Below the pieces are notes generated by a model, which saw only the letters and a program-made list of their open reading frames with translations, was not told where the DNA came from and made no database searches. From Cryptomeria japonica (taxonomy: Eukaryota > Streptophyta > Pinopsida > Cupressales > Cupressaceae), in assembly GCF_030272615.1 (NCBI RefSeq), contig NC_081409.1:876935594-876999593 (forward strand): DNA of 64,000 bases, in the 5' to 3' direction. Shown here piece after piece: positions 33,243 to 45,830 of this stretch. How positions within the stretch are numbered: position 1 is the stretch's first letter; the number at the start of each line of letters is the position of its first letter. Position numbers and translations under genes: made by a program.

Positions 33243-34020
33243 TTGATTATTGATTATGGGGCCACCAACGAGGTTTCTTATATTGAAGTAAGTCCTGGAG
33301 TTTACAAAGTGAATGGAATTTTAACTTTCACAACTCCTCGGATATCCAAGCCACTAAAAGTTGATGTTCCTGATCAAATCAAGAGAATCACAAAGTTTGT
33401 TATGAAAATAAGATGGGGGATGCAGCTATTAGAAAATGACCTTCGGCTTGAAGATTTACTGTTGCTGCAATGGTATAGAATTCACCACCAAGAACACTCA
33501 GAGGTGGCTTGCATCACTTGTAGGAATGAAGATACAAAATTGATGAATCCTCCCTCTAAGGAAGACACCGATTATGGCACTGCCCTTGAGGAGTGCAAAG
33601 ACTTGGAACCTGAAGCAGTGATACCTCAACTAGAAAAGAATGAACAAGTAAGAGACTCTAATATTCTTTCAGTAGACTCACATGTTGAGAAACCTATACT
33701 TTAAAGTATTGAAGTCCCTCTCGACATACAAGAGTCAATAGTACTGCCTGAATAGAGTTTTGTAGATACCATTTTTGAAGAGAAACAATTGCACTCATAT
33801 ACAATACAAGTTCATATCACCACTGTTCCAAAAGAGCAGAATATGAAAAGGATCAAAGATGACGTTCGGTTCTTAAAGTTTGATGGATCCAAATGCAAAC
33901 AAGGTAGTGGAGCTAGAATTGAATTAACCAGTCCCAAAGAAAAATCTTTTATCGACTCCCATTATCTTGCACCAATAACATGATCAAATATGAAGCCTTA
34001 GTGAGAGGACTCCTTTTCAT
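33243..34020 (+). pseudogene. Element D linker and start of archaeal-type RNase H
   Basis: The frame opens one step away at 33243. About 200 codons of linker show no known motif (EVSPGVYKVNGILTF). RNase H begins near 33860 with FLKFDGSKCKQGSGA; after a frame change near 33955 it reads CTNNMIKYEALVRGLLF, with Glu to Lys at the catalytic site as in element B. The C insertion cuts it here. RT and the first RNase H, which should lie before it, are absent. Confidence 0.75.
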
Positions 34021-34929
34021 TATAATGCCCGCCAAAACACCCTAGAGAAAATAAGCTAAACTAACATCTAATGAAACTCTTTTTTCCTTTTATTAATGTA
34101 ACAACTAATGTTCACTTAAACATATTTTATAAAATGTCTGTAACAACCCACAACTCATTAGTAACATGATAATAACATTAAACCATAATCCTTTATCAAT
34201 ATGCAAGAAGAACTACTAACAACATACACATTTCTCTACTTCTCTAGGGTATCTCAACGTCATTACTTAGTTTCCTTAAACCCAAGCAATAACATCTATG
34301 CATCATTACCTATTCTAAAACCATTACTATTTCAGCATTCTCATATGCAATTCATTTACTTATTCCCTTAGAATGATATGCAACTACATGATCACTGATG
34401 CACTCTATTATAGATTTAACCTCCTACTCAATGAAATGCATTACTTGATACATCCTTTAATCATCTACATATATGCATGCACTTAACATTTCTTTTCATA
34501 TTATAGGATCCTAAATGCTTTCCTTTATTATGATATGCAAACCTTTTAACCTCTTAGACTACATGTAATCAATGCATAATCAATCCCATTTTAAGGTACA
34601 TTTTAAAATCCAATTCCAAATGTTCCTACTATCCCTTAACCATTCAAATCCTTATGAACACTATGCAACCATCATGTTTATCTTTCACTAAATGCATAAT
34701 ATGGAATACATTCCTCTTAACACATACGATCACTTATGAGATACTTCAACCCTAATATGTTCTTTTATTTAAATGCTTCCTATATGCTTAATGAAAAGTC
34801 CTAAGCCATTACCAATTAACCATTGTTATGCTTAACATTTCAATGAATTAACACAAATGAAAACCATTATTAAGAATGATAATATTTCAGCCTTGATTAA
34901 TACTTATAATCACTCTACCATATAAGGTT

Positions 34930-36450
34930 TGTAGAAACCTAAAACTTGCACAACTAATTAAATGAATTTATTAATTTAATCATCATTTATTCATCTATTA
35001 ATTAGACTAAGGTTTAATTAATATCCCTATCAACCTATTAATTAAATTAAACACTTGATTAAAATCCATTTCTTCTAGCCTAGCCTATTAATTAAACTAA
35101 GGTTTGATTAAATCCCCTCTATCCATTTAATTGAATAAATCTTATTTATTTAATAAAAACCTCATTTCCCCTTTAATTAATTTTACATTTGATTAAAAAT
35201 CCCCTTGCATTTAAATAAATCATTATTTATTTGTGAATAGTCCCCCCACTTGAAAAATCCTACAAATGCAAATTGCATGCCTTTTGGCTAAAATAAATCT
35301 TTTATTTTATCTAAAATACCTATTTTCCCCCACTTGCATTCTCCTACATTTCCCATTAGCATGATAACATTCTTCTAGAATATTTCTTCTAATCATGTCA
35401 CATCCCTAAATTTGGGGGAGTCACTTCTCCAAATTTGGAAGAGTCTTCTAAATGTGTTGAAGACTCTACCTTCTTCAACAAGTTAACTTGTTGAGTCTTA
35501 AAAACTTATAATGTTATCTAACTTTCAACAAGTTAACCTCCAAATTCTTAAAAGAGAATTTAATGCCTCTTACAAGACATCATCCTAGCCCATGATGGTT
35601 GTCCCTTTGGCCATCCCTCAACTTTGCACAAGAGTTTACCTCTTGGACAATAGCATGCTCCCTCGGATAATGGCATTATCCAATGATGTTATCTCTTGAG
35701 GTTACCCCTAATCCTTACTTAGCATCCTCTCAGGCCATCTCAAGGTGACATTTGTCAACTTGGGATTGGATTGAATCCCTCTCGTGCATTGATAACTTTC
35801 AATCCTAGCCCTTATTGAGATTGCTCAATCTCAACCATCCATTTCTCTATTTTCTCTATAAATAGAGCCCATTTCTTCAATCAATCCATCCATCATCTTG
35901 TGCATAAAATTTATAGTCAATTTTTTAGGTTATCAAGGAACTCAAGTTGTCTTCTTCAAGAACTTAGATCATCTTAGTTGCATGCTAGTTTAGCTTTCAT
36001 TATGTTGAGAGTATCACACTAACCCCATTGTCATACTATCTTAATTCATAAAATTGTATATCAATTTCATAGAAATATCCATGTTAGTCTAATTAGCACA
36101 CCATAAGCTTTCAATTTAGAATCAATCTTAGTTTCATATCTTGCATTTCTTGCATTTCATCTCTTCATATGGTTTGATCTTCTAGCTAGGATCTTAGTTG
36201 TATTCATTTTGATCCTAGATTATATCATTTAAATCTCGATCTTTAGGTTGTCATCTTAAAGATCAAGTGCTCTTCCAAGTGAGGGCCACATTGAATCTTG
36301 AAGATCCTTGGAGATACAGGACAATGAGACCATTTTGAGAGTTTTTTATTAACCAATGTGTTTGATTGGTTTTAATCTCTAATGCAATGTCCCATTTGTG
36401 TGTTTGTGGTGTTTGTGTCTCTTTTTTAGGTGCAACAATCTAATAATACA
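34930..36450 (+). mobile_element. Solo LTR J of a Tat-type element
   Basis: Starts TGTAGAAACCTAAAACTTGC, ends CTAATAATACA, and is flanked by AGGTT at 34925-34929 and 36451-36455. The right LTR of C lacks it (continuous at about 57550). The start is like those of the A and B LTRs (TGTAGACACCTAAAA, TGTATACACCTAAAA). A TATA box CTCTATAAATAG is at about 35864. 1,521 bp; no internal domain, so the element was lost by LTR recombination. Confidence 0.9.
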
Positions 36451-37941
36451 AGGTTTATTATCACTTAAGAATCCACTACAAGGCTAGTTTCCCATTTCTT
36501 TCAAATATCAATTAACACATACATGAACAAGTCTAGTCAATATGAAAAAAATTACAAGAATAGGGATCTACATGAATCACTTTCATAACATCAATCACAA
36601 ATATCTCAATTCTAGTACATTCATAAGCCTCAATCCAAGGCATCATCTAGGCTACATACATCATTGCAATTACATGATTTACATAACAAGAGCATAGCTC
36701 ATCCATCTACTACATCTCTTATGATTATTACAAGAGTAATTTACATATCATATACATGATATCCAAATACATAAATCTTCTACAATGGAATCCATAATAA
36801 AAAGCACCAACAAGGGGGGAAAAAACCAGTGATAAAAAGCACCAACAACTCAACCATGTGGAACCAAAGGAACCACCCCCCATGGTAGGATATGATACAA
36901 GGTACCAATGCACACTCTACATCTAGGTTGACACTTAACACCAAAAGAAAAGATTACAACAACACTCTCAAGCATGGAGTAAATACAACCAGCATAAACA
37001 ATCACAATAAGAAACTCCCAGAGGCTTATCGACCAACAAGGCATAGTCATAAGAACATAAAAGGGAACACATGTAGGAGTGGAGTGTCATCACATACCAT
37101 CCACATAACACATAACATAAGGCCCTAGCTTGATGAACATGTGGATCCATCTCAACCTATGAGAGATCAAGGGAGATTGACTTGCCATCATCACAGCCTT
37201 CTCATGCTTATCCTAAAATATCCTCACAAGGATCAAGTAATGGGGCACAAATAAATTAATTATTTTATTTAAATATCTATCTACCAATTGCATGAGTTCA
37301 TTATTAAGTTTCCAATTGATTACAATAACATGATAATCTCCCAATGTACCCTGACGGTCTAGACTTCATGCAACCCTATCTCTCATGACCCCGATCATTA
37401 CAAGGAAGCCCACTCCCCCCTAACATGGTCTTAAAAAATGACAACATAAGAGGCTCTAAATCATAATCAAAACTGGGAACATACATGAATCTAAAATCAT
37501 AAACAATCCATACGCAACCAACAATCTCATCTCATAAGCATGAAACATGTGAAAGGTCACACATGAGAACCAAAACCAATGAGCCTCTTGGAAAAAAAAA
37601 CATCACAACAGTCATAATAAAATCCTTACAAATCTGAAATGAATCATCAAATAGTCTCAGCAAGGCCAATTCACTTGTTGGCGCAAAATCACAAGAATCT
37701 CAATCTCTCTCTCGACACATCAACAAGAGAGGAAGCACAAACATCTCAAATGGCATAAAACACATATAAATATCACAAATAAATCATATGAAGACATCAC
37801 CAATCATAAATCAAGATTAGACAACATCATAAATGCCCTCAAAAAGCCTCTGGTACGGCCCAAAATCCAGTTGACATCAAACATGACCTTAAACTGATCA
37901 AAACCCTAAAACAAATAGTCTGCCGCATACATTTACTATTT

Positions 37942-38020
37942 TAGTGCATTTTTTTAATCTTGTAGCACATTTGTCAGATCCTATAGTGCATTTATAGAGT
38001 CCTGTAGCATATTTGCAACA
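37942..38020 (+). repeat. Four-unit 21-bp array in the left LTR of element C
   Basis: TAGTGCATTT, TAGCACATTT, TAGTGCATTT and TAGCATATTT start at 37942, 37963, 37984 and 38005, exactly 21 apart. The right LTR keeps three at 59094, 59114 and 59135. The words resemble the minus-strand units of the B array (TAGTGCATATGC, TAGCGCATATGC). Confidence 0.75.
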
Positions 38021-39718
38021 GACTATACTTTTTGATAGAAAATGCAGAAAAACGGGATCAAATTTGCACAAGACATAGTGGGCTTAATATGACATATATA
38101 TACTCATTGGAATTGGCATGAAATAAATTCTAATAAGGTATAAATATCATGAAATAATGAAATTAACCCAAGGAACTCCAATTGAAAACATTTTATAGAC
38201 TTTAGGAGGAAAAAAAAACATCTCCAGCAAGTTCAAAAAACCATCTAACACCAAATCTTGAATCCAAATCATGGAATAGACTCAACACACATCTAAATAC
38301 AAAAAACAAACTTATTCCAGACATGAAAAAACATAAAAAAACAAGGTAAATATTAAATTTTTGAGAAGGAGATGAGTCTCCTAAGTCTTCCTCACAGCAA
38401 GGCCAGACTGGAAGCTCACAAGATTCTCTCCTCTCAACTCCAAAAACTCCCTTAAATCTTTAACAACATGAAAAAAATCACCAAAGCAACAATAATCAAA
38501 TAAAATCACACATAGATAGGAAATAATTTTGAATACATAGAAAAATTAATGTTGCACATTTCACGACAATCCCAAGAAAGACAATTTCCAAATTTCATCA
38601 AACAAAGATCTCATAACCCATGGATTCCCAATCAAATTCATCAAGAACAAAGAAGATGGAAGCAAACTATTTATTTTCACTCACACAAAGCATTCACAAA
38701 TTAAACATTTGCAGACAATGAAAACAAAGATAAACAACAAAGGTAATGGCCTCCAACCTACAACTCGTGTGATAGTAGGTAGCTAAAGGAGAGCCCACAA
38801 GCTTTGCAATCCAAATCCAAGCCCAAATCTATTCCAAACCAAGTCCAAGCAATACACCAATAATCCAAAGTCAAAGAATGGAACCCATGAACAGTTATAG
38901 GGAATCCATTAAACAAAAACAATAACCAGGAAACCCCCAAAAAAATCCAAGCAATGGGATAATTCCATTTTGTAATATTTTCCCATATCCTATTGTTTCC
39001 CAAAATAAAATCCTCCAATAGGAGAATAGCGTAGGTAGGAGATATTAACATATATTATAAGTAGGTGGGATAAATATATTTTAATATCCCAAGGTATAAT
39101 TACCATACAACCAAATAAATATTAGTATTTAAACTATAGCCCTATAAGAAATAATATTTAATAATTTATAGGTATTTTAATTAAATAATCACAAAGGGAA
39201 AACAAAATCAAATAAATCAAACATTAAATAATTAATTACTTCCAATTTAATTAATTAATACTTAGACTATAGTCAACCATCAATAATTAATTAAATAATC
39301 CTTACATAATTATTAATTAAATAATACCATAAATCTAAAAATCATAAATCAAATAATTAAAAATATATCATACTAACTATCAAATCTCTCAACAAATAAA
39401 CAAATAATCCAACGCCACATAAATAACCACGTGATAATTAACTCAACCACAACATGAATAATCCACATACCAATAGAGTCAATCAATACTAACATACTCA
39501 CAAAACTAAAAAAGCCAAGCTGACAACTGACATGACCCATTGCACCTACTCACAACTTAAACCTAGAGTATGTGAAGGGAACTTGTGTCAACTTCGAAAC
39601 CACATACTACCATTGGGATATAGACATGCTCACGCCTATGAAGCCAAGGGAGCTCATACCTGGGGATTCCAGGAGGAATAGATGTCTGGTACCTACAAGT
39701 CCTACAACCACTAACAAT

Positions 39719-39755
39719 TATACATGTATATATACATATATATATACATATATAA
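39719..39755. repeat. TA/CATA microsatellite
   Basis: An almost pure run of TATA and CATA units within the left LTR of C. This part is deleted from the right LTR. Confidence 0.8.
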
Positions 39756-40215
39756 CAGACAAGTGATAGAATTATGCAATGACACATCCCACTTGCAATG
39801 AGTGATATGACGTTGATTCTCCATGAAGACAGTCAAGCAATGGTCAACACATCATACAATATCTCATCAATTAAATCCATGAAATAGGGTTAGAATATCA
39901 ATAATAACATCAGATACTAAATCAACATAAATCATCCATAATATCATCCAATGCATGATTCATGTAGTCCATCAATAAGGATAGTACCATATATATCACA
40001 TATATCTATCCAATCATGAAATCAATAAGGATAGTACCATCATCTATATAAATCATCAAAGTATCATAAGTCCTCATAGTAATCCATAACATAAAGCAAC
40101 TGAAACAAATGCCAAATCATCATCATAATCCATAGCATCATCATCAAGAGTCTAAATAGGTCTAAATATGTCTGTCAAGCATAAAATGAAACTCTAGTCA
40201 AGGGTGGACACTACA

Positions 40216-40229
40216 TCCTCCCCCCCTTT
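40216..40229 (-). promoter_or_regulatory. Polypurine tract of element C
   Basis: On the minus strand AAAGGGGGGGAGGA directly precedes the LTR start TGTAGTGTCCACC. This fixes the element on the minus strand. Confidence 0.85.
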
Positions 40230-40955
40230 GCCTAGGCTTACTCCTGGAAGCCTAAGAACAAATAGGGGTATAACTCTCTCATCTGCGCTCCATCCTCCCA
40301 AGTAGCTCATGAATCATCATTTGGGTCCCACTAGACCCTTACCTGCTCTATTCCCCGACCTCTGAGGGACATCTCTCTACACTGAAGAATACATACGGGC
40401 TCCAAAGAAAGTTGCCCATCCTCGACCTGCAATGCATTCCAATCAAGAACATGTGAAATATTAGGATGATACAACCTCAAAATAGAAACGTGAAAGACAT
40501 CATGGATGTAGGACAATCTAGGCAGCAAGGCAAGGTGATAAGCCATGGGACCAATCCGCTCCAGAATCTCGAAAGGTCCAACAAAATGAGGCGCCAACTT
40601 AGAGCCTTTTCCATAACAGATGAGACTCTTTCATGAGGGAACTCTCAAAAACACCCTGTCACCAACAAAAAATTGTTTGTCCACTCGATGTGCATCCACA
40701 TACTTCTTCTATCTATCTTGTGTAGACATCAAATTATCTCTAATGCAAGCCACCTGCTCCTCCATATCCTGCCACATCTCTGATCCAATACAACCTGGTC
40801 CTCCAAATGGTCCCAACTCAAAGGTGTACAACATGGCCTACCATATAATGCCTGATAAGGAGACATACCAATAAAGCTATGGTAACCATTATTGTACGCA
40901 AACTCAACCAAATAGAGGTAATCCTCCCAACAAGACTATTGATCCATCACGTACA
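40230..40955 (-). pseudogene. Element C integrase C-terminus with chromodomain
   Basis: The minus strand reads LVEFAYNNGYHSFIGMSPYQ and ALYGR (integrase core end), then after shifts PHFVGPFEILERIGPMAY, LSYIHDVFHVSILRLYHP, and finally GIEQVRV, stop, WDPNDDS, stop, ATWEDGAQMR. The last part has the W...ATWE signature of the chromodomain, which can steer integration by binding chromatin. The stops are consistent with C-to-T decay. The upstream part is separated by G and continues at 49774. Confidence 0.82.
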
Positions 40956-41033
40956 TCCTTTGTTGGAATCCAAGAACACTGGGAGGGGGGTGAATCAGTG
41001 TTTTATCAGTAAATTTAGTTTTGAAATTATTTT

Positions 41034-42262
41034 TGTAGTGTCATAAAATTGTGACCTTAGCCATTTTTTACTACATTAGAGTCCTAACACATGCGAGTTT
41101 TAATCCTCTAGCCTGATTGGAGACCGAAGATTGATCAACCTTCAGAAACAGCTTCTTCATTGGCCTCTGCATCATCCCGTCTGTACTCTGTCCTAGAGAA
41201 AGGGGTAGGATAGGGACATGGCACCACTATCCCCCCTTAGATAGGGGTGTGACACACTTGTCCTCCTAGGATAGGGGCATGGCACCCCTGTCCCTGCCCT
41301 ATTTTGGAGCAGGACCCTTCCTAGGGTTGCATTGTTGGTTGTGCATCGGGCGGGAAACTCCTCCGATGTTGGCCCATGATGAAAATCAAATCCACTAATA
41401 TGTATTTAAGGGGAATTCATCCTCTCATTTTCATAAGTTCAATAAGTTGAAGTTGGATAAGATTGGAGTGTGCACAAGCGACCAAGCATTCTTTTCCAGC
41501 ATTGAGCATTCTCAAGTCTCCCTTCAAGGCTAGGTGTTGCATTCAAGTCAAGGATTCAACCATTGAAGAGGAGATTGATTTCAACAATCAATTCCACACA
41601 AGTGTTTTTATCAACATTTTTATTACAACCTCCCTTGAGGTGATTTACAATTTAGAATTTCATTTACAACTACTTGCAAGTACTTTCTTTTGTTACTTGG
41701 TTAATTCCAAAACTGGGGTTTGAACTAAAGGCAAACTCCCAATCCCAACCTATTTTCCTCTCTTTTATGTGTGTAGGTTGCAGGTGTGCAGATGTACTTT
41801 TAGATTTGGGCTTCATTTGTAGAGGCGATAAAACCCTTTTCATTTTGCGGATTTTTCAGAGGACTGTGTCATTCTCGCCACGGTCTAGACAACTTTTCCT
41901 CAAGTTTGCAGGGTGAATTTGTCTCGATATATTACTGTCAGATCCAGGTGCACAACTCCATCCCATATTTCGATCTCAAGTTATAATCAATTCTTTGTCA
42001 CTTTTGCATTACATGATTCAATCAATTCCTTTCCATTTCAAGCAAGGAAGAGGGGATTAACTTAACATTCCCAAATTCATTTAGAATTCAATCCACCATC
42101 TTCATGTGGAGAGATTGAATCTAGTGAATTATCCTCTCCTCTTTCTAATGTAACATGGTGAAAAGTGTTTGAAGGATAATCAATAGTGAAACTCTCATCT
42201 TTCTTTGAGGGAAAGGGTAGTTTTCCTCTTGATCTATCATTGACCATTTTTCCACCATTACA
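41034..42262 (+). repeat. 5' LTR of element F
   Basis: Starts TGTAGTGTCATAAAATTGTG, ends TTTCCACCATTACA, and has a TATA-like TGTATTTAAG at about 41401. Visibly more diverged from its partner than the two A LTRs are from each other. Confidence 0.85.
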
Positions 42263-42265
42263 TTT

Positions 42266-42281
42266 TGGTGAACCCAACGTC
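42266..42281 (+). promoter_or_regulatory. Primer-binding site of element F
   Basis: TGGTGAACCCAACGTC, three bases after the LTR. It matches the A site (TGGTGAACCCGATGTG) in 13 of 16 positions. Confidence 0.7.
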
Positions 42282-43383
42282 TTGCATGCTTTCCTTTGAA
42301 CAACATTGCATATTTTTCATTTACAAGTTTTAAATTTCTGCAAACTAAGTGGTTAAATCATTAAAAACCTTAATTTTTAAAATTAAAATTGAACGGGTGA
42401 TTTGTAAAAATTTCTTGTGGTTATCTTAGATTTGAAAATTGTTTTGTTTGTCAAATTCAATTTCTTCCTTCTCTTGTTCAATTTGCAAATAAAATTTACA
42501 AAATTAAGAGGTTACTTGTTAAAACTCTAATTTTCAAAAATCATATTGAACTTGTGCAAAAATTGGATTTCAACTTAATTTTCAGATCTTTGATTGTTCT
42601 TAGATTTGTCTTCAATCTTGCAATTCAAATTTTCAATTTCCCCCCTTTTTCCCAAAATTCAAATTTTAAAATTAAGTGGTTAGGTCATAAAACCCTAATT
42701 TTCAAAATTAATTGGATGTTGTGCAAATTTCAAATCAATTTCATTCCATTCAGATTTCTAAACATTTTCCAAGGTGTCCCTATCCATTAGGTTTGACCCT
42801 TTTCAAAATTGCAATTCAATTCCTGTTTTTCTTCAAAACCCTAATAGGGTCTTATTTTCACATTTGCACCTTCATTTCGCCCATCCAAAGATCATAAAAT
42901 TTTCCATTTTGGGGGGGTTAGCTTTAAAATCATCATAATATCCATCCTTGAAACTTTTGACAAAAGTTGGTTGGACCATGTGCGTTCCCGCCATGGTCCT
43001 CGACTTTTTTCATGAAATTTTGGGAGATTGTTATGACTGTATTTACTAGCCTAAATCCAAAAGATTGGTTGATTTTATCGATTTTTGATCCCTCTAGAAT
43101 TGGAAATACCTCCCAAATTTAAGACTTCAAATTTCAAGAATTTTTTTTAAATTAAGAGGTTAATTATAGTCTGCCCTGATTTTTAAAATTTTGATTTTAA
43201 AATTAAATGGTATTCCCTTGGCCCTAATTTTGAAATTCCAATTTCCTTTCATTTTTTGAAATTGTGCCATTCCCTTCCTCCAACAAAGTTCAAATTGTGT
43301 AATTATTATTTTCTTAAATTTTATATTAATCAATTTTGTAAGCTTTGTTCCACAATTGAAAATTCATTTTTTCCCTCTAGTGC
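42282..43383 (+). other. Leader of element F with a recurring motif
   Basis: AT-rich, non-coding. AAATTAAGTGGTTA or AAATTAAGAGGTTA occurs near 42342, 42501, 42668, 43149 and (changed) 43199, often followed some 25 bases later by CCTAATTTTCAAAAT. The first steps are about 160 bases, suggesting an old tandem repeat. Confidence 0.6.
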
Positions 43384-45522
43384 ATGAGTTTTACCATTAT
43401 TAGTCCTACCTATCCTATCCCCATTAGATGAAGCATTAGAATTAAGGCTTCCCAAGGTTTAATTACTGAGGAGATGGAGCCTAATTTGGGTGACTTCTTT
43501 AATGAGGATCATGCTTCCCATCCTAATCATGTGCCTATTCACCCCATTGATGGATCCCATGATGAAGAAGAAGCTTTAAGTAGGGTTTCTTTAGATCAAC
43601 TTTCTACATTGGACAATCAATTTGATAGCTTTCAACAATGGATGACCTAAGAATACCCAAATAGTGAATCTCTTCCAATAATTGAAGTTCTTAAACACAT
43701 GCTTCAAAGTGATAAGAATGGAATTGATATATTGGATGGCATTGAACATATTATTGATTCTAATGTCATGCCTATCAAGAGTTGTGCCGAAATCCTAGGT
43801 TACTCACATCCTTCAACACAATTCAATTCTTTTATTACTTTGACTACTCCTATGACTAGTATTCCTACTTTCACATCTAACATCATGGCTACTTCAACTC
43901 AAAATGTCATTCCTACAACCATAGGTCATGGGGGAAATCCCTCTTGTTCATTTAATCCTCCATCTTTACCTATGTCTTCCATGAGTGTTCCTACTATTCC
44001 TCAACCAATCAATGTAAAACAAGGGGGCAATTACTTCAACAACTTTATTCCTCCTTTAAGTGTCCCTTTTCCTACCCAATCATCACCTATTCCTACTTAT
44101 CATAATGTCCCACCACCTTATTCTCAGTCCATCCCTTCTTTCAATAACATCACACCACCTTCTCAATCACCTATGTCTAACATCAATTCTTCTACCGAAG
44201 CGACAATTAACAATCTTGCTCAAACTGTGTCTTCCTTACAACAACAAATTGCTTCCATGAGTCAATCCAAGTTTAGTGTGCCCACCTTTGATGTTGGGAG
44301 CCCACTTTCTCTTGATATTGTTGAATCTGTGCCACCTAAACATGTGGAGATCCCTTAGACGAAACTCTATAATGGAAAAGGTGATCCTCTTACGCATGTC
44401 AAAACATTTCAAACCTTGTGTACTAATTTTGCTTATGATCAAAGATTGCTTGCAAAACTATTTACAAGAAGACTAAGAGATAAGGATTTACAATGGTATT
44501 TCTATTTGCCTTCTTATTCCATCACTTCTTTTCAATAACTAGCAAATACTTTTTTCCAACAATTTCAAAACAACATTGGTCCTAAAATCACTTTGATTGA
44601 TTTAATGCATTGTAAACAAGGTGTTAAAGAAAAAGTGATTGATTTCATTGGTAGATATAAGAATTTGTGTGCTCAAATTCCTTTTCATGTACCTGATAAT
44701 GATATTCAAAGAATTTTCATTTCGAATTTGCAAAAAGATATCAGGGAAAAGCTTCTTTTGTGTGAGTTTACTTCCTTTCCGTGATTGTGTGCAACACTCC
44801 ACAATTATCAACTGGTTGTGAGTCAAATGGAGCAATCCACTCCTATGGCTCTGAGTGATAAGGGGGACAATGTTCAACAACCATTTGTGAAGTTCAAACC
44901 AACAAAAAGCTTCATCAAGTTTAATGATCCAATCAATAACATCCATGTGAATTCTACAACAGGTGTGCCTTTTATTTCTATTTTTTTCCAAAGAGAAAGA
45001 CAATTTACTCCTTTGAATGAATCTTTACATAGTATTATGTCTCAATTGTTGCACATAAATGTTATCAAACTTCCTCCTATAAAAAAAATTGATCCTTCCA
45101 AACTTGCATCCCCTTATTTTGATAACAATTCCTTTTGTCAATTTCATCGTCAACCTGGTCATGATAGTGAGAAGTGTTTTGCATCGAAGAATAAGCTTCC
45201 AGACTTAATTGATAATAATACTATATCTATGGTAGGTGTGAATGATAAAGGGAATAAATCAGTAGCTCCTCTGAATCAAAATCTTAATATTTTCACCGAT
45301 CCCTTGCCTTCTCATACCTCTAACATTATTGAGATTGTGCCTAATTCTCTCTCTTCTGAAGAATTCACTTCTATGGCTCCAAACTTGGTTAATATGGTAG
45401 AAACACAGGATATGCCTAAGGATCCTTGTATCACATTTGACCCTAGTGAGACCATTAGAGAACCCGATGGCCCTTTATACATAGTTGCAAATGTGAAGGA
45501 TATGCCTTGCCAGGTGCCCTGA
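43384..45522 (+). pseudogene. Element F gag
   Basis: From the ATG at 43384 one frame runs for about 710 codons. Stops at 43432, 43648, 44356, 44536 and 44782 are mostly TGA/TAG/TAA as from CGA/CAG/CAA. After a Pro/Ser-rich part comes the gag domain (about 44370-44820; GKGDPLTHVKTFQTLC, KLFTRRLRDKDLQWYF, LMHCKQGVKEKVIDFIGRY, IPFHVPDNDIQRIFISNLQ) and a zinc-knuckle variant FCQFHRQPGHDSEKC at about 45135-45180 (C-x2-H-x4-H-x4-C). Same domain order as gag of A. Confidence 0.88.
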
Positions 45523-45821
45523 TTGATCCCTCTTGCATGGTTCATGTCATAACTGAAGAGTATATTTTCACTTTACAATTGCATAAACCAATATATGATG
45601 CTTCTAATGTGGTTGTGAAGCTATTTGATGGCTTCTCTTGTCCTACCATTGGCTCTATCACTCTTCCTGTTGAAGTTCATACTAAATCCTTGGATGTTGA
45701 CTTTGTTATCATACATTCTTCTGAGCAATTTCTTGTGAAGTTGGGCTATCCTTGGCTATCTTCCATGAGGGATATTGATTCTCCAATCCACAAGTGTCTT
45801 AAATTTTCTCATAATGGATAA
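45507..45821 (+). pseudogene. Element F aspartic protease
   Basis: Begins one frame away from gag, overlapping its end. The strand LIDPSCMVHVITEEY replaces the D-G/S-G active site by D-P-S. The rest (CPTIGSITLPVEV, FLVKLGYPWLSSM, HKCLKFSHNG) lines up with the A protease (GIITLPIRV, MILGRPWIHAM, HQCLKYPYNG). A TAA at 45819-45821 ends it. Probably inactive as read. Confidence 0.8.
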
Positions 45822-45830
45822 ATCATAACC

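Larger units (their letters stand above)
31470..34020 (+). mobile_element. Element D, Ty3/gypsy element lacking reverse transcriptase (left part)
   Basis: The oldest layer visible. It codes gag, protease, a linker and an archaeal-type RNase H, with no RT or integrase in between. It is cut at 34020 by element C and resumes for 40 bases at 60169 with FAHEKGAKLLKVQ, the natural continuation of the RNase H, before element E. Confidence 0.8.
34021..40215 (-). repeat. 3' LTR of element C (left in window), interrupted by solo LTR J
   Basis: It pairs with 56652-60168. Without J and its duplication the LTR is about 4.67 kb. Relative to the right copy it holds about 1.2 kb more (about 38880-40090), so the right copy has a deletion. 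It ends GGTGGACACTACA at the polypurine tract. Scattered open frames on either strand are shared by both LTRs only because the LTRs are copies. Confidence 0.88.

Noticed and set aside
36728-37150. Open frames in the left LTR of C that recur near 57829-58259
   Set aside because: Shared because the LTRs are copies; no domain, and small indels shift the frames between copies.
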